From assembly GCF_937873925.1 (NCBI RefSeq), contig NZ_CALNAT010000062.1:1-45680 (forward strand): a stretch of 45,680 nt of DNA, given 5' to 3'. How positions within the stretch are numbered: the stretch's first letter is position 1; each line of letters begins with the position of its first letter. Shown piece after piece: positions 1-9,349 of this stretch. This stretch comes from an uncultured Proteiniphilum sp. (GTDB lineage: Bacteria > Bacteroidota > Bacteroidia > Bacteroidales > Dysgonomonadaceae). The position numbers and the translations under genes were made by a program. The notes under the pieces were generated by a model. It was not told where the DNA came from. It saw nothing but the letters and a program-made list of their open reading frames with translations, and did no database searches.

Positions 1-686
1 TCTGCATATTTTTCACTATCCAGATAATTATCCAAATCTCCATACTCCACGATCAGCTCATCCATTTTCGCCTTTTCTTCAGGAATCATACAGTTTTGTA
101 TGATCCAGTTCGGATTATGCCATTTTCGGTTTCCCCAGATAATCGGATGTCCATGGATACGTATACCTTTCTTCTCGCAGAATTCTATAACGGGATCCGA
201 TGCCGGACGCCGCCAATGTGGCTCTTTTTTCGGTTCCGCTATGTTGTTCCAATACGATTCTGTATCCCAATACTCTTCCTTGTAACGCGGACGATTAGGT
301 TGCATTTCAAACGTTTTCCAATAAAATGCAACCGTAGCCGAATTGAAGAGTGTGCCGTATAATTCTTTATATCGGTCGTTATACTCTGTTTTCCCTAACT
401 GGTTATAGTTGAAAATATGAGCTCCGAATATAAAATCATGCGAGATTTGTTCTATCTTCACTTCTGTACCCGGAGCGATATCCGTCAGTGTCAGTTCACC
501 ATCCGCTTTCCTGTGTTTTTCAATATCTCGGTCGATTTGTCTCTGTACCTCCGGATTCCATATTTTCCAATAGGCTTCACTCATAATTTTCCCTCTGTCT
601 TCTTTTGCACTTTTTGGAAAAGATGTTTGTGCTTGTAAGAATGCACAAAATAATATCACAAATAATGTGCTCAATAGATTTTTCAT
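1..686 (-). CDS. GH10 xylanase-like glycoside hydrolase, N-terminal part (cut by window edge)
   Basis: The frame starts at an ATG at 686 and stays open to base 1, giving 228 complete codons, so the C-terminal part with the catalytic glutamates is outside the window. Residues 1-20 form a signal peptide ending in FLQAQ. Residues 82-130 (HDFIFGAHIFN, then FNSATVAFYWKTFEMQP) and HGHPIIW at 178-184 match the first three strands of the family 10 TIM barrel. Family 10 enzymes are mostly endo-1,4-beta-xylanases of retaining mechanism. The start lies 3 bases after the stop of the MFS gene, so the two are probably co-transcribed. Several Bacteroidetes GH10-like proteins have no proven xylanase activity, so family is surer than substrate. 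Confidence 0.85.
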   Translation of the reverse strand, partial: MKNLLSTLFVILFCAFLQAQTSFPKSAKEDRGKIMSEAYWKIWNPEVQRQIDRDIEKHRKADGELTLTDIAPGTEVKIEQISHDFIFGAHIFNYNQLGKTEYNDRYKELYGTLFNSATVAFYWKTFEMQPNRPRYKEEYWDTESYWNNIAEPKKEPHWRRPASDPVIEFCEKKGIRIHGHPIIWGNRKWHNPNWIIQNCMIPEEKAKMDELIVEYGDLDNYLDSEKYA

Positions 687-689
687 TGT

Positions 690-1973
690 TTAATTGTTTA
701 TCGAATTTTCATTATAATAGTTCTTATTAAAGAAGAATTTCAATCCTATAAAAATAAGTATCGCTCCCAAAAGATAAAAGCCGGCCAAAAGCATAATTCC
801 AGTTTCAAGGTTAGCTACGGTTTTAATTTGACCCAAAATAACAGGGGCCAATGCACCTACAATAAATGCAAACGCCAGCATAATACCCATTGATGAAGCC
901 CGGTAACGAGGCTCAATTACGTCGAACAGAGCTGCAAACAGGTTGGAGTCATATATACCCCTGAATACCCCAAACAAACCCATAGCCACGTAACACCAAA
1001 GTTTACTATCGGCCAGACCTATCCAGTAAATAAAGGGGGCGCCGAGCAATAAGCCGATGATCTCTATTTCCATGCGTATCTGTTTCCGTTTGAGCGCCAA
1101 CCGGTCTGAAATACGGGCACCAAGCATTACCCCGAAAAATGCAAAAAGAAAATGGTACAAAGTAGAGTGTAAACCGGCAGCAGATAACGACATATTGAAC
1201 CCTTCATGAAGATAAGTGGGCATCCATGTAAGGTAACCGACATTGACAAAGCACATACACCCGAATGCCAGACTAAGGAAATAGACAGTTTTCCGGGAGA
1301 AAACCGCTTTAATAATCTCGGTAAAAGAAGGTTTCTCCTCGTTTTCATTCAATTCGTCTTTTGGCATTGGCGTATCCTTGACTCGCCAGAATACAACGAA
1401 AGCCCACAATATACCCACCAATCCGAACGATAAAAACGCCATACGCCAACCGTAATTTTCACCGATATACCCCGCGATAAAACCACTTGCGACAATCCCG
1501 ACGTATAAGGACGTCTGATGAATGGACATCGCCATTGCCCTCGTTTTTTTGTGAAATTGCCCTATTAACGAAGTAGCTGCCGGATAATAAAAAGCCTCCC
1601 CTCCACCGGTTGTAATACTGCGAAACACGATCAATAAAACAATACCACCGGAAAAACCTGTAAATAAAGTACCGATACTAAATACCAGTAAGCTGAAAAA
1701 GATAATCCATTTACGACGGAACAAATCACCTGCAAATCCTGCTACCGGAACCAAGATCCCGTAAGCGAGAGTAAACAGTGTGGCAACTAGCCCGATTTGT
1801 ACATCATCAAGCATGAAATCAGCCTTAATCAAGGGTATTACCACATTAAATATCTGTCGGTCGCCCTGATTCAGGAAATAGGCAACCCAAAGTATTATGA
1901 TTAATTCCCATTTGTATGGAATTAGTCTTCTATTCACTTTCTGCTTTTTAACATTAACGACACCTTTTTGCAT
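690..1973 (-). CDS. MFS transporter, probable sugar or sugar-acid permease
   Basis: A protein of 427 residues with about 12 hydrophobic segments, typical of the major facilitator superfamily. The loop after the second segment reads GDLFRRKW, a version of the family GxLaDRxGrR motif, and a charged central loop (about residues 198-225, rich in E and K) separates the two six-helix halves. Such carriers usually import small solutes with protons or sodium across the inner membrane. It sits between a surface lipoprotein and a GH10 enzyme, which suggests uptake of a mono- or disaccharide released by this operon. The overall look is close to hexuronate/sugar-acid carriers (ACS family), but the substrate cannot be read from sequence alone. 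The start is 21 bases from the upstream gene's stop. Confidence 0.85.
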   Translation of the reverse strand: MQKGVVNVKKQKVNRRLIPYKWELIIILWVAYFLNQGDRQIFNVVIPLIKADFMLDDVQIGLVATLFTLAYGILVPVAGFAGDLFRRKWIIFFSLLVFSIGTLFTGFSGGIVLLIVFRSITTGGGEAFYYPAATSLIGQFHKKTRAMAMSIHQTSLYVGIVASGFIAGYIGENYGWRMAFLSFGLVGILWAFVVFWRVKDTPMPKDELNENEEKPSFTEIIKAVFSRKTVYFLSLAFGCMCFVNVGYLTWMPTYLHEGFNMSLSAAGLHSTLYHFLFAFFGVMLGARISDRLALKRKQIRMEIEIIGLLLGAPFIYWIGLADSKLWCYVAMGLFGVFRGIYDSNLFAALFDVIEPRYRASSMGIMLAFAFIVGALAPVILGQIKTVANLETGIMLLAGFYLLGAILIFIGLKFFFNKNYYNENSINN

Positions 1974-1994
1974 ATTTAGCCGATCGTTTTTATA

Positions 1995-2975
1995 TTATTC
2001 ATACACTTTTGCGTTTACCCGCATTTCATACATCCTGACAATGCCGTCAAGGCTCCCTTTGGTGAAGTAGAGCCGTACTTTATTTGCCATCGTCGCCTCA
2101 AAAGTTCTGGAATAAACAGCATTGGCATTACCGATTTGAGAAAAAATATCCTCCCACTCACCATTTACCTCTTTCTGGAACTGAAAATCAATGCTTGGAT
2201 AACCTGATTGTACCCAAAATTCAAGTGAGTGTATTTCATATTCAGCGCCCAGGTCTACCTCTATCCATTGAGGCCCACTATTCGTTGATTGACAAAGCCA
2301 TCTGTTACTACTATCAGAGGTATTCAGAATACCATCAACTGCATTTTCCCCGACATACTGGGCAGCGTAAACACTACTGACCCTCACGGGTTTTTGCAAA
2401 GCGACATTCATATTTCTAAATACTTTTACCTCAATTGTCCTACTGATTTCACCACCTTTAACGGTAATATTAGCTACACCGGGTGAAACAGCTGTAATTT
2501 GTCCCATTAAATCCACCACAACAACATTCTCATTGTCTGACGACCAAAAGAACCGGCTAAAGTCATTGGCATTACCGGGGACCGGCAATGCTGCAAGTGT
2601 TGATTTACCGCCTATTGCTAATTCTATTGCCGATTCAGCAAATTCTATGTTTTCCAACCGTATTCTCTGACTTACCGCTACCGGAACCTTTATCTGGATG
2701 TCACTATAATAAGCGATAATATTAGTAGAACCCTCTCCCATCGCTTCTACCAAACCGGAAGAGTTTACTGTGGCTACCGTGGGGTCTTCGCTAACCCAAT
2801 TGTAGATTACTTCAGTAGGACTGGCCGTTAACTGCATCTGATCACCCACGAGCATGTTCAACGATTGATGATTCACGTAAATAGATTGTTCCACTGCAGT
2901 GCGCTCATAGGGATCGCACCCCGAAAAGCAGCCGATCAGAAACAAATATGCAACAGTTTTTACTATTTTATTCAT
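1995..2975 (-). CDS. Surface lipoprotein with two BIG2 domains and a C-terminal F5/8C (discoidin-like) domain
   Basis: Has 326 residues. A lipoprotein signal ends at LIGCFSGC in the first 20 residues. Two bacterial Ig-like group 2 domains follow (about 30-105 and 108-188), each with the pattern of a polar strand, a W-S/V-x-D/E-N/P segment, a V-ATV or VVVVD strand and a G-x-A/S-x-I-x-V/A end. Residues about 190-326 look like a discoidin/F5-8C carbohydrate-binding module (NVALQKPVRVSS, then NAVDG, W-IEVDLG and RLYFTKG). Its likely role is glycan binding at the cell surface, the job SusE/SusF-type proteins do elsewhere. It heads a short unit with the MFS and GH10 genes. Confidence 0.8.
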   Translation of the reverse strand: MNKIVKTVAYLFLIGCFSGCDPYERTAVEQSIYVNHQSLNMLVGDQMQLTASPTEVIYNWVSEDPTVATVNSSGLVEAMGEGSTNIIAYYSDIQIKVPVAVSQRIRLENIEFAESAIELAIGGKSTLAALPVPGNANDFSRFFWSSDNENVVVVDLMGQITAVSPGVANITVKGGEISRTIEVKVFRNMNVALQKPVRVSSVYAAQYVGENAVDGILNTSDSSNRWLCQSTNSGPQWIEVDLGAEYEIHSLEFWVQSGYPSIDFQFQKEVNGEWEDIFSQIGNANAVYSRTFEATMANKVRLYFTKGSLDGIVRMYEMRVNAKVYE

Positions 2976-2995
2976 ATGATTAAAATATTTATTTT

Positions 2996-3003
2996 CAAAG
3001 GTA
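2996..3003 (-). promoter_or_regulatory. Bacteroidetes -7 promoter-like element ahead of the BIG2/F5-8C gene
   Basis: On the minus strand these bases read TACCTTTG, an exact match to the Bacteroidetes TAnnTTTG -7 consensus. It lies about 20 bases before the ATG at 2975, inside a 206-base spacer that separates the lipoprotein-MFS-GH10 unit from the susCD operon. I see no good -33 TTTG at the usual distance, so this is a moderate call. Confidence 0.4.
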
Positions 3004-3181
3004 TCCTATGGAACTCGCTTTAACCATCTTCTTGTGTGAACTTTTTCGTTAAGCTAAATGAGTAGAGGATAAGCTTGCTTGGACTATACCATAGCGAGAA
3101 AAAGTCTAACTTTAGTGAAAATAATTATCATGCTCGTTTCATATTAAAATCTTTTATTCTGAGTAGTTAACTTTTAATTGA

Positions 3182-4099
3182 TTACTGTTCATCCTCATTT
3201 TCAGGGTCGAACTGAAGCCGCAATTCCTCGCTCATCCGGTAAGTGTTATCACCTATTGTGAAATCGTAGCGGAGCAGGAACGTTTTGTAATACCGATACC
3301 CATCATAATTTACTTTAAAAATATTTGGATATTCAGGATCATCATCTATCTGATTTACTTGTATATCACCATAGGGAATAATATGCACCTTACCTTCTTC
3401 ACTTATCTCCAAGACTAAAGCATATTTTTTATGCACCTCAATATCTGCTAAATAAGCTTCTGTCCCGGCCATTATACGCACCTTATTTCCACCGAGCGGA
3501 TGCATGATCTTTGTTCCGAAAATAGACCTTTCCTGCTCTTTTCCTACCAGGTTATATGTAGTTCCATTGGCTTTAGCATAGAAGTTCTTTATACGAATTT
3601 CAAAAAGCACGTAGCTTTTTTCAGGATTGGCTTCATAGCTATCATGTAAATCGATTCTCAGCGGAATGAAGTAGGTAGAATCAGGGGAAAGTCCCTCGGG
3701 TCTAATTCGGATAGGTAATGAAGATTTGATTTCTCCTGCCGGTATCCTGAGATGATACGAATCAATATCGTATCTGCTTTTAGACAAAGCATGAGCATAC
3801 TTATTGTATTCCACATCGAAATTGGTTTTATTATAAGCCTCGATAAGCAAGGGATCTTCTACTAAAGAGATATTAATGTCTTTTTTTGTCGGATTAGTAC
3901 CCCCGCATGAGGCCGACAAATAACCTACTGATTCCGGTTCCCTTAAATCATAAAACTTCGAGTAAATGTTATCTGTCTCACTGATCAATGCAAATACATT
4001 TTTATACTGCTCCATTTCGAATATCTCATCGTTATCGCATGACAGCATACCCATTAGTAAAATGATTAAAACAACAAGGATATTATTAATATTTTTCAT
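3182..4099 (-). CDS. SusD-adjacent surface lipoprotein, DUF1735/DUF4361 type
   Basis: Has 305 residues with lipobox MGMLSC (Cys21). The N-terminal half (about 30-165), with the central LRIPAGEIKSSLPIRI and STYFIPLRID strands, fits the DUF1735 (BT_3987-like) Ig-type domain. The second half has a beta-rich domain like DUF4361, with YAKANGTTYNL and a DNTYRMSEELRLQ end. Proteins of this build follow SusD in many PULs and bind glycan at the surface, in the SusE/F position. It is the last gene of the IclR-side susCD operon, 33 bases after susD. Confidence 0.75.
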   Translation of the reverse strand: MKNINNILVVLIILLMGMLSCDNDEIFEMEQYKNVFALISETDNIYSKFYDLREPESVGYLSASCGGTNPTKKDINISLVEDPLLIEAYNKTNFDVEYNKYAHALSKSRYDIDSYHLRIPAGEIKSSLPIRIRPEGLSPDSTYFIPLRIDLHDSYEANPEKSYVLFEIRIKNFYAKANGTTYNLVGKEQERSIFGTKIMHPLGGNKVRIMAGTEAYLADIEVHKKYALVLEISEEGKVHIIPYGDIQVNQIDDDPEYPNIFKVNYDGYRYYKTFLLRYDFTIGDNTYRMSEELRLQFDPENEDEQ

Positions 4100-4132
4100 A
4101 TTTTTATTTCTTGATTATTAACTTTAGTTTAG

Positions 4133-6178
4133 CTAGTCTCTCCAACCCGGGTTTTGATCGAGAGAAGGTAATCTTCGTACTTCGCTTAACGGTAACGGCA
4201 AGAACACCATCCGTTTATTGACCATACGTTCCCCTATTCGTGATGTATTGGGTACCACTCTCCTGTAAAAACCGTCCCTGGGACTCTCGATATTCATCCC
4301 TATGATCGTTTCGTTTTCAGTTTTCTCATAGATTCCCCAACGACGAACATCATAATAGCGTTGGTTTTCTCCTACAAACTCTATCATTCGTTCTTGTTCA
4401 AGTAGTTCCTGCACCTTAAAAGCATCTGCTAATTCACTGTCGGACAATCCCGGCATCCCGGATCGATGCCGTACCTGATTGAAAGCCCTCTTAATTTCGT
4501 CGGCATCGCGTTCTAAAATATAAGTTTGTCCTCCCAATTCAACAATATGACTTGTAGTGAGGTTATTGAGCGATTCTGCATACCAAAGTAGCACGTCGGC
4601 ATAGCGGATCATTGCAAAGGCCTTGCTCATCGTCCTCGCGTTCGTGCCTTGCAAGGCATCACTCGGATGGATAAACTTCTTTAACACGTACCCGGTTACC
4701 GGAACCATTCGTCCCGTCTCGTTTCCGGTTTTACCATTGGGTGAATCGTAATAATATGTTATGGTTTGATTATAATTTCCCACCTGGGTGGACGAAGACA
4801 TAGGCCAATAACACTCGCTGAAGCCTATAGAGGCATAGAACCGCATTTCACGATTAACATACATATTATACACGTCAGCGTTAAGACGGTAGCCCGAAAA
4901 AGTGTTCACACTCGTGGTAAAACCAGTTTCTGAATAGGGGTATTCAACACTGGAATTATAAATGTCCCGTCCATCGATCATCGAGTAGGCGTCAATCACT
5001 TTTTGGGTTATGGCAAGCGTGTTAAATCCCCCGTTCGATACAGGAAATACCAAACTGAAATCCAGATTACTTGCTGTTACATTACGCGCCCAAACATATT
5101 CAGGGTTGGCGGCAATGACCGACTCTCCGGTGAACATATCGGCGTAGGAATGAAAATGATCAATCCCGGCAGCGCCCCCCTCATCCCAACTCTTGTAATA
5201 GTCAGGGTCTGAGATCACTCCTGTTGGGAGTTCAGGTGTTAACGAATTAGCATCGATCGTATGCAGCCGGTAGAGTCCCATGTCCATCACTCTCTTCGCG
5301 GCGGCGGCCGCTAAGGCCCAACGGGCTTCGTCAGAGTTTTGCGATACGTAGGCCTCATTATCCACGGAGCGTTTCCAAGTACCAAAGTAAGTGCGAGCTG
5401 CATTTCCACCATTGAACAAAGGACTGGCATGAAGAAGTCTTAACTTTGCTATCAATCCGCAGGCAGCCCCCTTGGTGGGCCGTCCAAATTCCATCAGCGG
5501 CAAGCTTTCCGGTAACCAATCAGATATCTCTTCCAACTCGCTACAAATATAATCCACCGTTTCATCATATGTTCCACGAGGACGATCATAATATGATAAC
5601 TCTTCATTGGAGTTGATCACCTCATCCCCCAATAGAATCGGAGGGCCCCAATCGAGCAGCAGCCGGCAATAAGCATATGCCCTGGTAAAACGTGTATTCC
5701 CGATAATCGAAAACCGGTCGATCGTGGTCATATCTTTCGCTTCGTCTATTCGATTCAGAATGGTATTGCACTTGCGGATGATTTTATAATATGTAGAATA
5801 CCAGTCAGAGAAGGTTCCTAAATTATTTTCAGAAATTGAACCTAAGACAAAATCAAGCCCATGATACCCACTTGCAGTAGCTAATGTAAACGCTTCGTCA
5901 GTAGCTAAAGGACCAGGTGTGTAACCGCTTCGATATAAATTTGCTTCATTAGGAAACATACTGGCCGTTTGCCACATGTACGCTTCTATATACCGCTTCG
6001 ACGCGAAAACAGAATCCAGCTTCAACTCGTCGGTAAAATAATTATCCACGCTAAGATAATTACATGAGGTTAAAACGGTTGTAAAAGTAAATATAAAGAA
6101 TAAATTTCCGACAAGCAATGATTTGAATCTTCCGGTATAATTGGCCTTTTTGTTCGTGTAATTCATATTTAATGTCAT
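4133..6178 (-). CDS. SusD-like outer-membrane glycan-binding lipoprotein (left PUL)
   Basis: Has 681 residues, longer than the usual 500-600. The lipoprotein signal ends in TVLTSC (Cys39), using the first ATG; a second ATG at 6166 would shorten the n-region by four residues. RagB/SusD features are a TPR-like helical core (RAYAYCRLLLDWG at about 168-180, and AKLRLLHASPLFNGGNA), a FAMIRYADVLLWYAESLN helix, and an end with QELLEQERMIEFVGENQRYYDVRRWG. SusD caps the SusC channel and delivers oligosaccharides to it. It starts 18 bases after the susC stop and is clearly its partner. Confidence 0.95.
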   Translation of the reverse strand: MTLNMNYTNKKANYTGRFKSLLVGNLFFIFTFTTVLTSCNYLSVDNYFTDELKLDSVFASKRYIEAYMWQTASMFPNEANLYRSGYTPGPLATDEAFTLATASGYHGLDFVLGSISENNLGTFSDWYSTYYKIIRKCNTILNRIDEAKDMTTIDRFSIIGNTRFTRAYAYCRLLLDWGPPILLGDEVINSNEELSYYDRPRGTYDETVDYICSELEEISDWLPESLPLMEFGRPTKGAACGLIAKLRLLHASPLFNGGNAARTYFGTWKRSVDNEAYVSQNSDEARWALAAAAAKRVMDMGLYRLHTIDANSLTPELPTGVISDPDYYKSWDEGGAAGIDHFHSYADMFTGESVIAANPEYVWARNVTASNLDFSLVFPVSNGGFNTLAITQKVIDAYSMIDGRDIYNSSVEYPYSETGFTTSVNTFSGYRLNADVYNMYVNREMRFYASIGFSECYWPMSSSTQVGNYNQTITYYYDSPNGKTGNETGRMVPVTGYVLKKFIHPSDALQGTNARTMSKAFAMIRYADVLLWYAESLNNLTTSHIVELGGQTYILERDADEIKRAFNQVRHRSGMPGLSDSELADAFKVQELLEQERMIEFVGENQRYYDVRRWGIYEKTENETIIGMNIESPRDGFYRRVVPNTSRIGERMVNKRMVFLPLPLSEVRRLPSLDQNPGWRD

Positions 6179-6196
6179 ATATTTAATTATTAAATG

Positions 6197-9100
6197 TTAC
6201 ATGTTGATATAAATCTGGATAGCATAAGTGGTTGGAATGGGATAGACTCTACCATTGTAGTGTGCTTGTTCAGGATCGAATAACTTCACTTTATCCCACA
6301 CATATAGATTATTCCCCACCAATTGAAGATCGATCGATGAAACGTTAATAGCCTGTAACATCCGATGTTTGAAATTATAATTTAGTGTAACCTCCTGTAA
6401 TCTCAGGTAACGGGAATCACCCTTCCAAAAATCGGACAATTGCGAGTTATTGTTATTGTATCCGTAATAAAGCCTGGGAAAACGAGTATCGGGATTTTCT
6501 GCCAAAGCCGGGTCAATGCCATTATTAATTGCATATTCTTTCGGTATCCAGCGATTTTTCGGATCATTTACTATCGATAAAACATTTCCTGAGTTGGATC
6601 CATGGAAAGGCACATACCCCATGCCATTATTATAGGTGTTACCTCCGTGTGTCACTGATTGTCCCACGTGAAAGAAATCGGTCTTACCGGTTCCTTTAAA
6701 GAGGACTCCTAAAGTAATGTCTTTATATTTTAATTCGCCTCCGAAACCATACATCAGCAGGGGGTAGGTGCTATATGAAAGAGGCACCCTGTCATCGGCG
6801 TCGATCATCCCATCTCCATTCACATCACGGTATTTAATATCCCCGGGCATCACGGTTCCAAAAGTTTGTATCGGACTGGTATCAATGTCGTGTTGGTCTT
6901 TAAACAGTCCCTCGGAAATATAACCCCGTATCACTCCATATGGATATCCGGATATTTCCTGGTAAGGGTACTTTGGATTCGCTTCCTCCCAGTTGCGTAC
7001 ATTATTACGCGAGTAGGTAAAGTTGCCTCTCATAGTAATCTTCATATCTTTACTTAAATCACGCGAATACTCAATGTTCCCGTCCGTTCCGTAGCTCGTC
7101 ATCTTCCCGACATTACCGAAAGGCATTGTTACCAACCCAACATATGTCGGAACTTGTACACGTTGCTGGAAAATGCCATCCCGTCGGTCCTGAAAAACGT
7201 CCACGACGAATGATAGTCGGTTATTCAATAAACGGCCTTCAACACCTATATTGGCCTTCACTGCTTTTTCCCATTCTAGGTTATCCGCACCGATGACTGA
7301 TTCGTTTACACCTTCCACGGAAGTGGACCCCCACACGCTCACGTTGCCGGTAGTCACCAGTGTCAGGTAAGGAAAACGCCGCGAGGTGAGCCGGTCGTTG
7401 CCCACCGACCCGTACGAGCCCCTAACCTTAAAAAAATTAAGCCATGGCATCATTTCCTTCACCCATTTGTATTCAGTAGGCACCCAACCCAACGCTATGG
7501 AAGGGAAAAATCCAAACTGACGCCCGGGCTGAAAGTTTTCCGAACCGGTGTAACCGAAGTTAAAATCTACCATATAGATATCACGATATCCATAAGTTAA
7601 CCTGCTTGATAATCCCTGGTAGCGGATCGGGATTGAGTTCAGGTTAGTGGTACCGTCACTTGTACGTTTAAAATCACTCATGTAATAATATACCAGCCCG
7701 GACACACGATGACTTTCTCCAAATAGTTTTTCGTAGCTCAACGTGCTTTCAAAATGATATTTACGGCTTAAGTCGGTCGTTTTATCATAACCAGCCGGTC
7801 TCGAAGGAACTCTTAAAACCGTAATCAGTCGACCCTGGCTATCACGCCCGATGGCTTGGTACAATTCCGGTTGGATGGAACGGTTTTCATTGAACCAACT
7901 GACAATATCATAAGCGCCCTGGGCCCTGAATTTCAACCCTTCAAGCAACATTGATAGATTCTGATTAAGTGCCAAAGTGAACTTGCCATCAAATTTTTGA
8001 TCCGTACGACGCCCCATGTTGTTTATCATCACTGAAGGAGACGTCATCGCATCGGTACCTACTGCAGGATACTGCCCGTTTGAATACATAACAGGTAAGG
8101 TGAGAGGATTTATTTGCGATTGTGCCTGCCAGATATAGTCGGTACTCGCTACTCCCGGTTGATTGTTGATAGACAGAAACCCGTCTGTTCCAAAATAAAG
8201 AATGGTGGAAGGGGACAGTTCAAGATCTATATTGGCCCGATAGGTATATGTATTGTAACCCACGTTAGAGCCATAAGCACTCGTATTGTCATATTTATAA
8301 GCAGCAGTTTCGCTACTTCCACCTAAACTAAGGAAGTATTTTGCAACTTTTGCTCCCCCCCGCGCGCTCACGTAATATGATTGCCTGAAAGAGACGGGAT
8401 TGAGAGTTTCATCTTGCCAACTCACATCTGGGTAAATGTCGGGATCGGTACCATCACTAATGATGTCAAGTACCACCTTACTATATAGCGGATCTTCTCC
8501 ACGCACTTCTAAAGCCTCATTCACTAAGTTTGCATAATCAGATGCACGGAGGTACTCGGGTAGGCGGTTCAAATGCGACATTGTATAATTGAGGCGTGCT
8601 GTGATATTAAGCCTATCTGCTTGCCCGCGTTTTGTTGTTATCAGAACTACCCCGTTAGCACCACGGACTCCGTATACTGCTGTTGCAGAAGCGTCTTTTA
8701 ATACAGAAAAACTCTCTATATCAGCCGGATCGAGGGAATTCAGATCGCCTTCCAAACCGTCAATCAATACCAGAGCACTGCTACTGGCCCCAAAAGTACC
8801 TATACCTCGTATCCAGAATTCAGAAATATTTTTACCGGGTTCACCACTACTAAGCGTTGAAATTACTCCCGGCAGACGGCCTCCCAACAGGTTGGTTACT
8901 GAGGTTGTAGGTACCTGCAATTGTTCTACTTCCACGGAAGACACTGCTGCCAGAGATGAAATTTTCCGTTGAGTGGCACCAAAAGATGTGACTACCACTT
9001 CGTCCAGTTCAGTAGCTGTCTCATCGAAACGTATCTCCAAATCTTTTTTCTCCTCCAAAGCCAAGTATTCAATTTTTGTATAACCAATGAAAGTAAATAC

Positions 9101-9343
9101 TATGACATCGCCACGCGAAACATTTATACTAAATTTCCCATCGCTGCCGGAAGTGGTTCCCACGCTAATCTGATCCCTTAAATATATAGTTGCACCCGGT
9201 AGTGCATCGCCTGTCTCATCATACACCGTACCGGCAATCGTGAATGTTCTTTCCTGTGCTGACAGACCAAAGCACAGGATAATTAAAAAGACCGTTACCC
9301 ATATTTTTCGTTTCATATATTTACCTGATTTTATGTTTTTCAT
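6197..9343 (-). CDS. SusC-like TonB-dependent outer-membrane transporter (left PUL)
   Basis: Has 1048 residues from the first ATG; the ATG at 9316 gives a neater signal peptide (MKRKIWVTVF...GLSAQ) and may be the true start. After the signal comes a carboxypeptidase-regulatory-like domain (about 33-110, AGTVYDETGDALPGATIYL), a TonB-box region (ELDEVVVTSFG), the plug with the SusC signature SVLKDASATAVYGVRGANGV and VLITTKRG, then a long beta barrel ending in a hydrophobic strand (AIQIYINM). The family imports oligosaccharides with energy from TonB-ExbBD. It follows the NHL lipoprotein gene by 6 bases and precedes susD by 18. Confidence 0.96.
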   Translation of the reverse strand: MKNIKSGKYMKRKIWVTVFLIILCFGLSAQERTFTIAGTVYDETGDALPGATIYLRDQISVGTTSGSDGKFSINVSRGDVIVFTFIGYTKIEYLALEEKKDLEIRFDETATELDEVVVTSFGATQRKISSLAAVSSVEVEQLQVPTTSVTNLLGGRLPGVISTLSSGEPGKNISEFWIRGIGTFGASSSALVLIDGLEGDLNSLDPADIESFSVLKDASATAVYGVRGANGVVLITTKRGQADRLNITARLNYTMSHLNRLPEYLRASDYANLVNEALEVRGEDPLYSKVVLDIISDGTDPDIYPDVSWQDETLNPVSFRQSYYVSARGGAKVAKYFLSLGGSSETAAYKYDNTSAYGSNVGYNTYTYRANIDLELSPSTILYFGTDGFLSINNQPGVASTDYIWQAQSQINPLTLPVMYSNGQYPAVGTDAMTSPSVMINNMGRRTDQKFDGKFTLALNQNLSMLLEGLKFRAQGAYDIVSWFNENRSIQPELYQAIGRDSQGRLITVLRVPSRPAGYDKTTDLSRKYHFESTLSYEKLFGESHRVSGLVYYYMSDFKRTSDGTTNLNSIPIRYQGLSSRLTYGYRDIYMVDFNFGYTGSENFQPGRQFGFFPSIALGWVPTEYKWVKEMMPWLNFFKVRGSYGSVGNDRLTSRRFPYLTLVTTGNVSVWGSTSVEGVNESVIGADNLEWEKAVKANIGVEGRLLNNRLSFVVDVFQDRRDGIFQQRVQVPTYVGLVTMPFGNVGKMTSYGTDGNIEYSRDLSKDMKITMRGNFTYSRNNVRNWEEANPKYPYQEISGYPYGVIRGYISEGLFKDQHDIDTSPIQTFGTVMPGDIKYRDVNGDGMIDADDRVPLSYSTYPLLMYGFGGELKYKDITLGVLFKGTGKTDFFHVGQSVTHGGNTYNNGMGYVPFHGSNSGNVLSIVNDPKNRWIPKEYAINNGIDPALAENPDTRFPRLYYGYNNNNSQLSDFWKGDSRYLRLQEVTLNYNFKHRMLQAINVSSIDLQLVGNNLYVWDKVKLFDPEQAHYNGRVYPIPTTYAIQIYINM

Positions 9344-9349
9344 TGAAGT

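Noticed and set aside
3004..3181. CTATGG/CCATAG arms in the spacer before the BIG2 gene
   Set aside because: Six-base arms about 90 bases apart without a U-tract do not make a credible terminator.
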